From: Phenylobacterium haematophilum | Lineage (GTDB): Bacteria; Pseudomonadota; Alphaproteobacteria; Caulobacterales; Caulobacteraceae | Length of the DNA stretch: 64,000 nucleotides | Direction: 5' to 3' | Assembly (NCBI RefSeq): GCF_014196295.1 | Contig: NZ_JACIDK010000001.1 | Location: 476,785-540,784 of the forward strand | Shown here: one piece after another, positions 52,759-60,626 of the stretch | Layout: the number at the start of each line of letters is the position of its first letter | Numbering within the stretch: position 1 is the stretch's first letter | Program-made: the position numbers and the translations under genes | Notes under the pieces: model-generated | What the model was told of the DNA's origin: nothing | Databases searched by the model: none | Seen by the model: the letters and a program-made list of their open reading frames with translations, nothing else

Positions 52759-53009
52759 GGATGGTCTCCATCGGGGTCAAGGGGAAATTCACGCGCGAGC
52801 AGCTCGCGCAGCATGTCGGCGACGGTGACGCCGCGCCGGAAGGCGGCGATCTTGATCCGGCCGCGCAGCTCTGGCGTCACGTCGATGGTGAGCCGTGCGT
52901 AAAAACTGCCGGCGTCGCTGTCGCGCGGCGCACTATCTGCCGCCTTGATCCACTGCTCCGGATCGGCTGGGCGTGAGGCGAATCCGCGACGGGTCGGGCG
53001 TTCGCTCAT
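52755..53009 (-). CDS. Small ParA-partner protein, ribbon-helix-helix-like
   Basis: An 84-residue protein (MSERPTRRGFASRPADPEQW) with a C-terminal RHH-like segment (FYARLTIDVTPELRGRIKIAA, then RRGVTVADMLRELLAREFP). Its ATG overlaps the parA stop by 4 bases. Small basic RHH proteins beside parA bind the centromere and stimulate ParA, so this is the likely ParB/ParG-type partner. Confidence 0.75.
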   Translation of the reverse strand: MSERPTRRGFASRPADPEQWIKAADSAPRDSDAGSFYARLTIDVTPELRGRIKIAAFRRGVTVADMLRELLAREFPLDPDGDHP

Positions 53010-53659
53010 GGCGTCGTCCTTCCTGTGTCGAGTGCATCGATCGCCGCTACCAGCACCGCGATCTCGCGCGCGGCGGGCGTTTCGTCGTCCAGTTCGGACA
53101 CCAGCCGTCCCGATTGCGCGGCGACCGCGAAGGCGACGCGCTGACTGATGGTGGCGGTGAGCACCGGCGGATCGTGATCGGCCAGCGTCTCGGCCGTTTC
53201 GCGGGCGAGCACAGTGCGCGCGCCGCAGCGGTTCAGCACGAAGCGGGCGGTGAGATCCGGTCGGTAGATGCGCGCTTCCGCAAGAAGCGTCAGCATCTCG
53301 GCGGAAGCCCAGCCATCGAGTGGCGACGGCTGCACCGGAATCAGCACCAGGTCGGCGGCGAGGAGCGCCGAGCGCATCAGCGCTGCGACACGCGGCGGAC
53401 CATCGATCACGATCACGTCGGCGGTGCGCCCCAGTTCCGGCGCTTCCCGGTGTAATGTGTCGCGCGCCAGGCCGACGACGCCGAACAGACGCGGCAGTCC
53501 TTCGCGCGCCCGCTGCTGCGACCAGTCCAGCGCCGATCCCTGCGGGTCGGCGTCGATTAAAGTGACCCGCTTGCCTTGCCGTGCCCATTCGCCGGCGAGA
53601 TTCAGGGCCAGGGTCGTCTTGCCGACGCCGCCCTTCTGGTTGAGGAGCGCGACGATCAT
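53006..53659 (-). CDS. parA: ParA partition ATPase
   Basis: A 217-residue ParA/Soj-type ATPase. The deviant Walker A is LLNQKGGVGKTTLALNLA (about 5-22), with LIDADPQGSALDW (Walker A'), IVIDGPPRVAALMRSAL and LIPVQPSPLDGW. There is no N-terminal HTH, so it is the small (type Ib) form. It overlaps repA and the small RHH gene by 4 bases. It secures segregation of the element, or stability of the excised circle. Confidence 0.92.
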   Translation of the reverse strand: MIVALLNQKGGVGKTTLALNLAGEWARQGKRVTLIDADPQGSALDWSQQRAREGLPRLFGVVGLARDTLHREAPELGRTADVIVIDGPPRVAALMRSALLAADLVLIPVQPSPLDGWASAEMLTLLAEARIYRPDLTARFVLNRCGARTVLARETAETLADHDPPVLTATISQRVAFAVAAQSGRLVSELDDETPAAREIAVLVAAIDALDTGRTTP

Positions 53660-54786
53660 GGCTTCTTCCCCGGTGACGGAAGGGGAAGCAACGGCGCGAC
53701 CAGGGTTTCGGCGGTTGGCGCTGTCGGCCGCTTGCGAGCACCGCGAAGGGCCTTTGCGGCGCCGCGGATGAGATTTTCCACCTCACGCGTCCGCTCTACA
53801 GAGTTAGATTCTCTGTTAGACTCTAAGTTAGGGGAGCAAATTCCGCTTTTCGTGCCGAGGGTTAGGCCTTGTTTAGGTTCCCGATGGCACGAGGGGGTGG
53901 TTCCCGATAGCACGCGCCTGCCGGTTCCCGATGGCACGACGCTATCCACAGTCTGTCCACAGGCCGGAATCGGCTCGAAGGCGAGCAGCATCCGCCCGCC
54001 GATTTCGGCTTCGAGAAACAGCGTGTAGCCGGGCAGTGGCTGGCGTCGAATGATGTCGCGCAGCTCGAAGGCAAAGCGCTTGAAGGGCGACAGGCTACCC
54101 GACTTCTGGTGCAGATGACGGAAGTCGAAACGCCAACCATTGCGTTGCCGGCCGCCATGCTTGCGCACGATGCGGTATAGCCAGCGATCGAGGCCGCCGG
54201 TGAGATCGAAATAAGCGCGGTCGATGGTCAGCACGAGCGCGTCGTCGAGCACGGCCTGGTAGAACCAGTCGGGAACGATCAGTTCGATCCCGTCAGGCCG
54301 CCCGTTGCGATCGGTGCGTTCCTTCCACTCGTTGATCCACGAGAAGCGATGCCGTCGGCCCTCGGCGCGCTGGCGGATCGTGGTCGAAATGGTGGTGGAC
54401 TGGAGCCGATCGAGCGCCGCCTTCAGGCGTTGATAATCGCGCAGGCTCGTGCCGCGGCCGATGAACCGGAGAATTTCATACGGGGTGGCGGCCATCAGCC
54501 GTGAGGTGCGAAGCCTCGCGTCGCGGGCTTCGACGATCTGACTCGCCGCCCAGATCAGGATGTCGGCGTCCCATATGGTCGCCATGCCGTGATCGGGGAC
54601 AGCCTCGACCCGGATCGCGATCTTGCCGGCGCAAAAGTCGATCGGCGCGACGCGATGGGATTTGGAGAGGGAGAAGAACGGATAGGCCATGAGATCCTGC
54701 GCGTCTCGTGGCGCGAAATCGCCGGGGAGCGCCCGGAACAGGTCGAGCTGTCCGCGCTCCGAGAGGGACTGATGCCGCGCCGCCAT
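53656..54786 (-). CDS. repA: Replication initiator RepA (RPA family)
   Basis: About 376 residues from ATG 54786 (MAARHQSLSERGQLDLF). The conserved body (MAYPFFSLSKSHRVAPIDF, YEILRFIGRGTSLRDYQRL, LDRWLYRIVRKHGGR) matches the plasmid/ICE 'replication initiator protein A' family, with winged-helix domains. The region coding for about residues 275-320 holds three iteron-like repeats and DnaA-box-like sites. It also contains a 12-base periodic repeat (GTTAG at 53801-53830 on the + strand) giving an Asn/Glu/Ser-rich stretch. The C-terminal tail after the core is probably not conserved. Confidence 0.88.
   Translation of the reverse strand: MAARHQSLSERGQLDLFRALPGDFAPRDAQDLMAYPFFSLSKSHRVAPIDFCAGKIAIRVEAVPDHGMATIWDADILIWAASQIVEARDARLRTSRLMAATPYEILRFIGRGTSLRDYQRLKAALDRLQSTTISTTIRQRAEGRRHRFSWINEWKERTDRNGRPDGIELIVPDWFYQAVLDDALVLTIDRAYFDLTGGLDRWLYRIVRKHGGRQRNGWRFDFRHLHQKSGSLSPFKRFAFELRDIIRRQPLPGYTLFLEAEIGGRMLLAFEPIPACGQTVDSVVPSGTGRRVLSGTTPSCHREPKQGLTLGTKSGICSPNLESNRESNSVERTREVENLIRGAAKALRGARKRPTAPTAETLVAPLLPLPSPGKKP
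53876..53961. other. oriV: Iteron-like repeats and DnaA-box-like sites inside repA, candidate replication origin
   Basis: Three 17-base direct repeats, GGTTCCCGATGGCACGA type, start at 53876, 53899 and 53923, spaced 23 and 24 bases (about two helical turns). The middle copy has a G-to-A change inside it and a different last base. Next to them are CTATCCACA (53942-53950) and CTGTCCACA (53953-53961), each one or two bases from the DnaA box TTATCCACA. Confidence 0.65.
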
Positions 54787-54799
54787 TCTGAAACCGCGA

Positions 54800-55081
54800 T
54801 CAGCGTGCGAAGCGGCCAGGCTGCGCCACAAGCGGCTGCACCTGACGCTTGGCAGGCAGCACGTTGCCCCGCGGATCGGAGGTCGAGGTCACCGCGCCAC
54901 GCGCGGCCCAAGCTTCGAGATCGTCTACCGAATAGACGACGCGCCCGCCGAGCTTGCGATAGGCCGGGCCAGTCCCGTAGGTGCGATGTTTCTCCAGCGT
55001 GCGGGCGGAAAGGCTGAGGAATTCAGCCGCTTCCTTGGTGCGCAGAAAGCGCGGCGGCAAAACGGCGAGGTCGGGTCGCAT
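54800..55081 (-). CDS. AlpA/excisionase-like helix-turn-helix protein
   Basis: A 93-residue protein from ATG 55081. Residues about 11-60 are a MerR-like excisionase/AlpA HTH: FLRTKEAAEFLSLSARTLEKH, then GPAYRKLGGRVVYSVDDLEAW. It is the usual gene before repA in these elements and probably regulates replication or excision. A 19-bp palindrome lies 28 bases upstream of its start. Confidence 0.85.
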   Translation of the reverse strand: MRPDLAVLPPRFLRTKEAAEFLSLSARTLEKHRTYGTGPAYRKLGGRVVYSVDDLEAWAARGAVTSTSDPRGNVLPAKRQVQPLVAQPGRFAR

Positions 55082-55109
55082 GGATCGGCCTTTCGTGATC
55101 TTCGGTGGG

Positions 55110-55128
55110 GCCGCCGATGATCGGCGGC
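55110..55128. promoter_or_regulatory. 19-bp palindrome upstream of the AlpA-like gene
   Basis: GCCGCCGAT and ATCGGCGGC are perfect 9-bp arms around one central G. The position in the leader of an HTH gene suggests an operator. The rest of the 138-base gap (55082-55219) shows nothing else clear. Confidence 0.5.
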
Positions 55129-55219
55129 GGACGAAGGTCACGATGGCGAAGGGCGAGTGTCGGGATGGAGGGCGAAGTTGGGGGGTATCGAAATCGCCCA
55201 CCGGGCGAGCCATCTACGC

Positions 55220-55979
55220 CTAAAAAGCGCGGCGATGCCGAAGCAGTTTGCGATAGCCACCCGCGATCATAGTTCGGGCATCGCGGATCAGCGCCTTGAC
55301 GGCATACCGCACTGAAGAAGTTTGCCATTCGCTGCGGTCCAGTGCGCCGGTTCTGAACATGACCTGCGCGATCTCGCGCCCGGTCGCGCCGGCCCGATGA
55401 CCGTCGAAAGCTTGCAGCATTCGGCGCATTCGTGCCCGTTGCTGGGCAGTCAAACGTGTGTCGGGAGGAACCGCACGGCCATGCAGAGCAGCCAGAAGCC
55501 GATAAACGGCTTCGAGGCGATCGAACCCATCCACACCGAGCGGAATGATTGCTGCTGTAGCTGCAAGACCCTGGTGAATGAGTTGAAGTTGTTGGCCGCT
55601 GCCGAGGTCAAACAGCAAGTAAGCAGTGTTGTTTTCGGTCACTGAGACCGCTGCATCGATAACCGGTGGCGGATCGACTGGGCCCAACTCGGCTGGCGAA
55701 GCTCCGAGCACCAGGATGCTGGTGTCATGCTGCGGTAGCCAAAAGACGGGGGCGTTTGGTGGGGCGCGCAGAGGATCGACAGGGAAATCGTAACCCCCAT
55801 TGCTGACGGATCTTACCTGTCAGCTCTTGTCGATCGACATGCGCGTCATCAAACGCTTCGTAGTCATGGTCATAAGCATCGTTTCGGCGCAGCCACTCCC
55901 AGGCAAGGTCGGATGCGGTGAGATCATCGATGTGATCGTAGTGCGCGGGCGAGCGCCACAGGGATGCGTCCGGCGTCAT
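55220..55979 (-). pseudogene. Frameshifted DUF6499-DUF2285 regulator gene
   Basis: The first part from ATG 55979 (MTPDASLWRSPAHYDHIDDL) is a DUF6499 domain and runs to a TGA after GLRFPCRSSARPTKRPRLL. In the next frame translation continues as VDPLRAPPNAPVFWLPQHDT and then the DUF2285 domain (RMRRMLQAFDGHRAG to YRKLLRHRRAF). One extra base in the GGG at 55782-55784 (+ strand) explains the break. Removing it gives a normal protein of about 252 residues. Relatives are DNA-binding regulators next to repA. Either a real inactivating mutation, a sequencing error or, less likely, programmed frameshifting. Confidence 0.8.
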
Positions 55980-56092
55980 CGCGTTCCTCCCATCGATTGA
56001 CCAAATTGCGGGAGCGATATGATTTCCCGGAAAGGTTGATTGAGGGAAGAGGTCTTGACGGCAGAGAGCGATGCCGGGGCGGCATCACTCCG

Positions 56093-56365
56093 TCAGTGCC
56101 TTTGACTGTCGCGGACCAGATTTCGATAGCCGCGGTCGGACATCCAGCGCGCACGGGCAAGATGCGAGTCGTGGATCAGGCGACAACGTCTTGGATCGAG
56201 TTCGGGATCGAGACCGAACAGAATCCGTACAGCCTCGCGCCAGTCGGCACCATCGCGAGCGGCGTCGAGCAAGCGGAGATACAAAGTCATGTGCTTTCGG
56301 TCATAGGGCGTCAGACCCTGGCCGGGAGGTGGTTCGTCAAGAAACTGCGGGGCTGATCGTGTCAC
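56093..56365 (-). CDS. DUF2285-family protein
   Basis: A 90-residue protein (PYDRKHMTLYLRLLDAARDGADWREAVRILFGLDPELDPRRC, then HDSHLARARWMSDRGYRNLV) with a C-terminal HTH-like pattern common to the small DUF2285 proteins that precede the longer regulator in these elements. DNA binding is likely. It lies 113 bases upstream of the frameshifted gene. Confidence 0.75.
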   Translation of the reverse strand: MTRSAPQFLDEPPPGQGLTPYDRKHMTLYLRLLDAARDGADWREAVRILFGLDPELDPRRCRLIHDSHLARARWMSDRGYRNLVRDSQRH

Positions 56366-56374
56366 CGGGCCATC

Positions 56375-56512
56375 CTATTCGCCTGACGCGATCCTGTTAA
56401 CCAAATCCGCCGCCGTCATTGACGCAGGACATGCGGACCGTGGAAAAACAGGCAGGATCGCCGCCGCGTGGGCGCGACGGCTAGGATGGGGATCGTCGCT
56501 GGTGTTCGTCAT
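56375..56512 (-). CDS. Possible small ORF of 45 residues
   Basis: ATG 56512 (MTNTSDDPHPSRRAHAAAIL) overlaps the end of the XRE gene by 32 bases and stops 9 bases before the DUF2285 start. The end, MTAADLVNRIASGE, looks protein-like, but there is no homology I recognise. Confidence 0.3.
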   Translation of the reverse strand: MTNTSDDPHPSRRAHAAAILPVFPRSACPASMTAADLVNRIASGE

Positions 56513-56735
56513 GAAGCCGCAGCACTCCTTCGCCCTTGTCGGTGGACAGAAGGACGACGCCAGCGGCTTCCAGTGCCCGCCTGACTTGATCGCGCGTCGT
56601 CTCATACACATCAAGCCCGCTTTCGGATTCGAGGCGTTTGAGAGCGGTCAGCGATACTCGGGCCTTGTCAGCGAGCGTCTCCTGCGTCCAACCCAGCAAC
56701 GCGCGTGCGGCCCGTGATTGTCGGGCGGTGATCAT
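56481..56735 (-). CDS. XRE-family transcriptional regulator
   Basis: An 84-residue protein. Residues about 3-60 are a Cro/XRE HTH (ARQSRAARALLGWTQETLAD, then KARVSLTALKRLESESG). The rest (VRRALEAAGVVLLSTDKGEGV) is the usual short tail. Its ribosome site and start codon lie inside a perfect 20-bp palindrome, so it probably represses itself. It may control the leading-region or excision genes. Confidence 0.85.
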   Translation of the reverse strand: MITARQSRAARALLGWTQETLADKARVSLTALKRLESESGLDVYETTRDQVRRALEAAGVVLLSTDKGEGVLRLHDEHQRRSPS

Positions 56736-56746
56736 GCATGATCACC
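56727..56746. promoter_or_regulatory. Perfect 20-bp palindrome over the XRE start codon
   Basis: GGTGATCATGCATGATCACC reads the same on both strands. On the leftward mRNA it covers the GGAGGTG ribosome site and two overlapping ATGs (ATGCATG), so it could act as an operator or, folded, as a lid on translation. Confidence 0.7.
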
Positions 56747-56893
56747 TCCCACCGGCCGAAACGCACTTGCCAGAACTACGGCTATTTTAGTCGTTCTTGG
56801 AGTGAGCGCCACCACAATTCGGTGTTTGTGGTGCTCAACTTCTGGCCCGTCGCCGCTCTACGTGCCGAACTGATTCGGTTTTGGCGGGTAAGC

Positions 56894-56917
56894 GGCCCCG
56901 GCCTTTCGACCGGGGCC
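56894..56917 (-). terminator. GC-rich hairpin after DUF736 copy 2
   Basis: GGCCCCGG and CCGGGGCC (8-bp arms, 8-base loop) lie 13 bases after the DUF736 stop on the leftward transcript. There is no long T-run after it, so this is a terminator-like stem rather than a classical one. Confidence 0.55.
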
Positions 56918-56930
56918 TTGCTCCGGGGGC

Positions 56931-57257
56931 TCAGTCGCCCCGGCGCCCGTTGGGACGGGACCAGATCAGCGAGTAACCTTCGCCATCCTCATCGTCGAAG
57001 AGATTGGCGTAGATCGGGGCGTTGAAGCTCGGATCGTCGAGCTTGAGGCCCAGATAGTCGCGGCCTTCGTTGGAACGCTTGGACCAGGCGGCGCCGATCT
57101 CGGCGCGGCCGACCAGAACGCGGTGGCTGGGGGCGTTTTCGCCGGTGGCGCGCAGGTCGGGAACGATGCGCACGCCCTTGGCCTGGACGCTGAGAGTGAC
57201 GATTTCGCCGGTGAATTCGTTCGAGCCGGTCTTCTTGAAGGTGCCGATGGTCGCCAT
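56931..57257 (-). CDS. DUF736 family protein (copy 2)
   Basis: A 108-residue protein from ATG 57257 (MATIGTFKKTGSNEFTGEIV), with RAEIGAAWSKRSNEGRDYLG and APIYANLFDDEDGEGYSLIW. This is the canonical DUF736 form. An AGGAGACTTACC sequence gives the ribosome site. It has a long untranslated-looking leader (57258-57841) with a conserved block that recurs upstream of DUF2493. Function unknown. Confidence 0.88.
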   Translation of the reverse strand: MATIGTFKKTGSNEFTGEIVTLSVQAKGVRIVPDLRATGENAPSHRVLVGRAEIGAAWSKRSNEGRDYLGLKLDDPSFNAPIYANLFDDEDGEGYSLIWSRPNGRRGD

Positions 57258-57841
57258 GGTAAGTCTCCTTTTTTTGCGTTTTCGAGCCCGCACCATGCGG
57301 CCTCGATGGCGATCGGTGGGCCGGAGGCGACCGACGACGCATCGCTTGCGACCGAAGCGGAGCGGAGGACGGCGCAGGCGCGACTTTCTTGTCTCGCGAG
57401 GAATGGGTGAAACCCAGGGGAAGAAAGTTGCGACACGCCGTTGCGGCATAGGCGGTCGAGGCGAAGCCGGTCTTCGGCCAGATCAGGCCATTGGAGAGGC
57501 CGTGAGGTGCGCTCGTTCAACGGGACAGATGAAGGAGACGCACGGCGACATCTCGCGATCGGCAAGAGAACAGGACCGGCGGTTCACCGGCATCGTTGCA
57601 TCTTGCAGGACAGGCAGGTTGTGCTCCCTCCCGTGCCCGGCCACCACAGAACAAACCCGTCACCCATGTTCGGGCTTTGCCGCCATTCGTGTGTGCCGCT
57701 GATCGAAGCTCCCTCGAGGGTGCGGGCCTTGGGGCGCGGCTCCGATCCGTCGCTCCTGCCCAACACCCACGCGATCTCTGGCGACAGGGATGGCGTCTAT
57801 CCCCGCTGTTCGGGCGTTGCCGCCCACGGTGTCGGGGCCGC
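57258..57841. other. 584-base stretch without a convincing gene; holds a structured leader
   Basis: ORFs here have shadow-like Arg/Gly-rich translations. The stretch has a block at 57352-57379 (CCGAAGCG, AGCG, AGGA, GGCG, AGGC units) that recurs at 60722-60749. It also has an inverted repeat, CGCGACTTTCTT (57379-57390) with AAGAAAGTTGCG (57421-57432), enclosing GGGT-GAA-ACCC (57405-57415). It may carry the DUF736 promoter and a structured RNA leader. Confidence 0.5.
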
Positions 57842-58282
57842 CTAAGCCCGCGCCAGCCCCTGGTTTACAGGGTCGGGCGCTGCCATGCCCGCAATGCGCA
57901 GAAACGCCGTGATGCCCACCGCAATCGAGCCGAGGACCGAGAAGACGATCTGCCAAGTCTCCGAAGGGATGGTGTGTTTCACGATTCCGTGGACGGCGTG
58001 ATAACCCGCGATGACGGCGGGCGCGACGAAGATCGCGGCGATCGCAAACTTGGCCCAGAGCGGACGGACGGTTGCAAGCAAGACCTGGCCGAAGCCGAGC
58101 GTCAGCCCGGCCGCGACCGTGCCGATGAGGATTGCGCCCAGCCAGCCTGCGCCAGTGTGATAGGCCCAGCCGCCAGCGGTGACACCTGCGAAGAAAGGCA
58201 GCGCGAAGACGGCGAGCGTAAACAGCAGCCAGCAGAAGAAGCCGATGGCTGCGATGGACAAGATGATGCCAAAAATGAACAT
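57842..58282 (-). CDS. Hypothetical membrane protein
   Basis: A 146-residue protein (MFIFGIILSIAAIGFFCWLL) with four predicted membrane segments: about 2-25, 40-62, 72-92 and 110-130. The frame is open further upstream to an ATG at 58450 (MKSTLSPHDRQKITARDAETL), which would add a 56-residue soluble N-terminus overlapping the next gene by 26 bases; the shorter form is preferred. No family is recognised beyond recurrence on related elements. Confidence 0.65.
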   Translation of the reverse strand: MFIFGIILSIAAIGFFCWLLFTLAVFALPFFAGVTAGGWAYHTGAGWLGAILIGTVAAGLTLGFGQVLLATVRPLWAKFAIAAIFVAPAVIAGYHAVHGIVKHTIPSETWQIVFSVLGSIAVGITAFLRIAGMAAPDPVNQGLARA

Positions 58283-58424
58283 GGTGGTGTCTCCGAGACA
58301 GAAAGGTCTGAAGGTCGCGCCTCCACCACCACCGCGGCGCGGCCGGAACCATAGCAGAACATCGCCGTCGGCGGGAGCGGAAACCAGCAGGGTTTCGGCA
58401 TCGCGCGCGGTAATTTTCTGCCGG

Positions 58425-58592
58425 TCATGGGGCGAAAGGGTCGATTTCATCGACGATGGCCACGCTGTCGCCGTCATATTCGCTGGCGGGCATGACCGAG
58501 AGCGTGCCGTCACCGGCGCGGAAGATGACGATGACGGCCATCAGGGTGGTGGCGAGGCTGAAGGCGAAGGCGTGTGCGTCGTGGAAGGACAT
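58425..58592 (-). CDS. Small hypothetical protein, 55 residues
   Basis: MSFHDAHAFAFSLATTLMAV is followed by IVIFRAGDGTLSVMPASEYD and an acidic end (VAIVDEIDPFAP). One membrane segment (about 7-25) precedes an acidic tail. A GAGCTGGAT ribosome-like site precedes ATG 58592. It lies in a position conserved in Tn4371-like leading regions, but its function is unknown. Confidence 0.55.
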   Translation of the reverse strand: MSFHDAHAFAFSLATTLMAVIVIFRAGDGTLSVMPASEYDGDSVAIVDEIDPFAP

Positions 58593-58952
58593 TGATCCAG
58601 CTCCTGTTTCGAGCGGAGGTCCATCCCCCGCTGACAGGCGCCCGATGTGTTCGGCCGAGGGCCGCAATCACCGCGACAGGCGCAGCCGAAGCGGCGGCAC
58701 GCGCATGCGTAGTCCGACCCTTTACGGGTTGATGGCGTCAGGCCCTCGGCCGGACCAAGGATCAGCGCATTTGAAGCGGGGGGTGGCTCTGCTCTGCATG
58801 GGCCGCTGATAAGTCCATAGATGTCATGCCCTCCGTCGTGCGAAGTCACTGTATGTCGGCTATGTTGGCATTGGCTGACTCGGATTCTGCGTCTTCAGCC
58901 TTGAGGCAGTCATGGTGACACATGCTTCAGTAAGAGAGCGAGGATCTACCGC
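58593..58952. other. 360-base intergenic region with long inverted repeat
   Basis: No gene is seen. CGGCCGAGGGCC (58652-58663) pairs perfectly with 58741-58752 (12 of 12). Between them are a CCGAAGCGGCGGCACGC block resembling the leaders at 57352 and 60722, and an ACCC-to-GGGT hairpin (about 58717-58730). It probably contains divergent promoters for the genes at 58592 (leftward) and 58953 (rightward). Confidence 0.5.
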
Positions 58953-59657
58953 ATGGGAGAAATTAATATCCCTCGCGATCAGCAGACTGCCATCACGGCG
59001 ATCGACGCCAGAGAATTGGACAGGCTGATCGACCAGGCAATCCGGGAGGAACGATCGGGCGAATTGCACCGTCTCCCTCTCGCGGCCTGCGGCTCCCACA
59101 TCGGAACAAAGCTCCATTCCTTCGACCGGGCGTTGGCGAAACACCGCGAGGCCAAGGCGCCGCGAAAGCGGGCGGAAACAGGGGATGCCCTTCGACGCGC
59201 AGGCCATGATTTGTCCTTTGCCGTTGGGGCTATGAAGCAGCGTTTGGAAACCGAACAGAAGGACGCCCAATTCTTCATCGTCGATGACCAGATCGTGCCG
59301 CCCTACCGCTTCACCACGCAAATGAGTGTCAGGGTGAGCTATCGGTGGCGGCGAACCATCGAGGACGAATGGCAATGGGGTAGCATTACCTTTGTCCATC
59401 ACCACGACCCGCGCCCCAACTACGCGGTGCCGGTGCCCACGCGGAAGCCAAGCGCCGCCAAACAGGAGCAGGAGCTTCAGAACCGACTTTATCAGACCTG
59501 GGAACACCTGATGCGCGGCGCGCTTTATTCGGTGAGAGATTATTTCAGGGACGGCGGTGACGGTGCCAAGATTCCAGAGACGTTCCAGGTAACGGTCGAT
59601 TCCTACAGCCGCGATCTGAACAACTACAGCACGCAATTCTGGCGCCAGCAGCCCTGA
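58953..59657 (+). CDS. Hypothetical protein, 234 residues
   Basis: A soluble protein on the strand opposite to its neighbours (ITAIDARELDRLIDQAIREE, RYRFTTQMSVRVSYRW-like segment at about 115-135, FQVTVDSYSRDLNNYSTQFW). An AGCGAGGAT sequence is about 9 bases before the ATG. Charged helices at both ends surround a beta-rich centre. No family is recognised. Being the only rightward gene of the region, it is likely regulated separately. Confidence 0.6.
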   Translation: MGEINIPRDQQTAITAIDARELDRLIDQAIREERSGELHRLPLAACGSHIGTKLHSFDRALAKHREAKAPRKRAETGDALRRAGHDLSFAVGAMKQRLETEQKDAQFFIVDDQIVPPYRFTTQMSVRVSYRWRRTIEDEWQWGSITFVHHHDPRPNYAVPVPTRKPSAAKQEQELQNRLYQTWEHLMRGALYSVRDYFRDGGDGAKIPETFQVTVDSYSRDLNNYSTQFWRQQP

Positions 59658-59699
59658 TCGCCTTCGCCCTTACGGAAGTGAAATAAGGGATGGCGGCGC

Positions 59700-60626
59700 T
59701 TACGCGCCGCCCGTGCCGAACCGATAGACCGGGATGCCGAGCTTCCTGGCTTTGTCGGCGAGGTTGTCCTGGATGCCCGTGCCGGGGAAGATAAGGACGC
59801 CGATCGGCATCACCGCCAGCATGGCGTCGTTGCGCTTGAACGGGGCGGCCTTGGCGTGCTTCGTCCAGTCGGGCTTGAAGGCGACCTGCGGCACCTTGCG
59901 CGTCTCCGCCCATTTGGCGGCGATCTTTTCGGCCCCTTTCGGGGAACCGCCGTGCATCAGCACCATGTCGGAGTGCTTGGCGTGAACCTGGTCGAGTTTG
60001 GCCCAGATCAGCTTGTGGTCGGCGGTGTCGCCGCCGGAGAAGGCGATCTTCGGGCCGGCTGGCACGAGCACCTCGGTGTCAGCGCGGCGTTTGGCGGCGA
60101 TGAAGTCACGGCTGTCGATCATCGCAGCGGTGAGGTGGCGATGGTTGACCCTCGATCCTGTGCGCTGGGACCAGGGCGAACCGGTGGCGCGGTGGTAGTG
60201 GTCTGCGGCGCTGTCGCGGAAGACTTCCAGGCTGTCGCGCCGTTCGATCAATGATTGCCCGAGTTCGATGAGACGTTCGAGCTGGACGGATTTGACCTCC
60301 GATCCGTCCTGTTCGCGCTGGAGCCGTTTCTGCGCCTGCTCGTTGTCGTCGAGCTTGCGGTCTGCCCGTTCGACGGCGCGGTGGAACATATTGACGGTGG
60401 ACCAGAGGAGGTCGTCGAGGTCAGGATCGAGGCTCGTATCGGCCACGGTGGAGATCAAGGCGTCGAAGATGTCGGCGACGGCGCCTTCGATGATGCGGTC
60501 CTCCGGCACGGGCCTGGGATCGGCTTCGTCTTCCGAAGGTCGGTAGCCGTAGAGCTGAAGCTCTTGTGCGATCTGGTCGGTCGGCGATGCAGCGTGTTCG
60601 GGTTCGTAGTCGTCGTGCTCGCTCAT
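59700..60626 (-). CDS. DUF2493 (SLOG-like) protein
   Basis: A 308-residue protein from ATG 60626 (MSEHDDYEPEHAASPTDQIA). The N-terminal half is acidic and helical. The C-terminal Rossmann-like DUF2493 domain shows KIAFSGGDTADHKLIWAKLD, MVLMHGGSPKGAEKIAAKWA and MPIGVLIFPGTGIQDNLADK, a nucleotide- or ligand-binding SLOG pattern. It is common in the leading region of these elements; its ligand is unknown. Its leader shares a conserved block with that of DUF736. Confidence 0.85.
   Translation of the reverse strand: MSEHDDYEPEHAASPTDQIAQELQLYGYRPSEDEADPRPVPEDRIIEGAVADIFDALISTVADTSLDPDLDDLLWSTVNMFHRAVERADRKLDDNEQAQKRLQREQDGSEVKSVQLERLIELGQSLIERRDSLEVFRDSAADHYHRATGSPWSQRTGSRVNHRHLTAAMIDSRDFIAAKRRADTEVLVPAGPKIAFSGGDTADHKLIWAKLDQVHAKHSDMVLMHGGSPKGAEKIAAKWAETRKVPQVAFKPDWTKHAKAAPFKRNDAMLAVMPIGVLIFPGTGIQDNLADKARKLGIPVYRFGTGGA

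Noticed and set aside
53798-53832. GTTAG repeated at 12-base intervals, considered as iterons
   Set aside because: The units are short and poorly matched beyond five bases; more likely a small coding repeat in the variable RepA tail.
57441-58354. Rightward ORFs of 134 and 252 residues
   Set aside because: Arg/Gly/Pro-rich, no start signal, overlapping a leftward membrane-protein gene and a structured leader.
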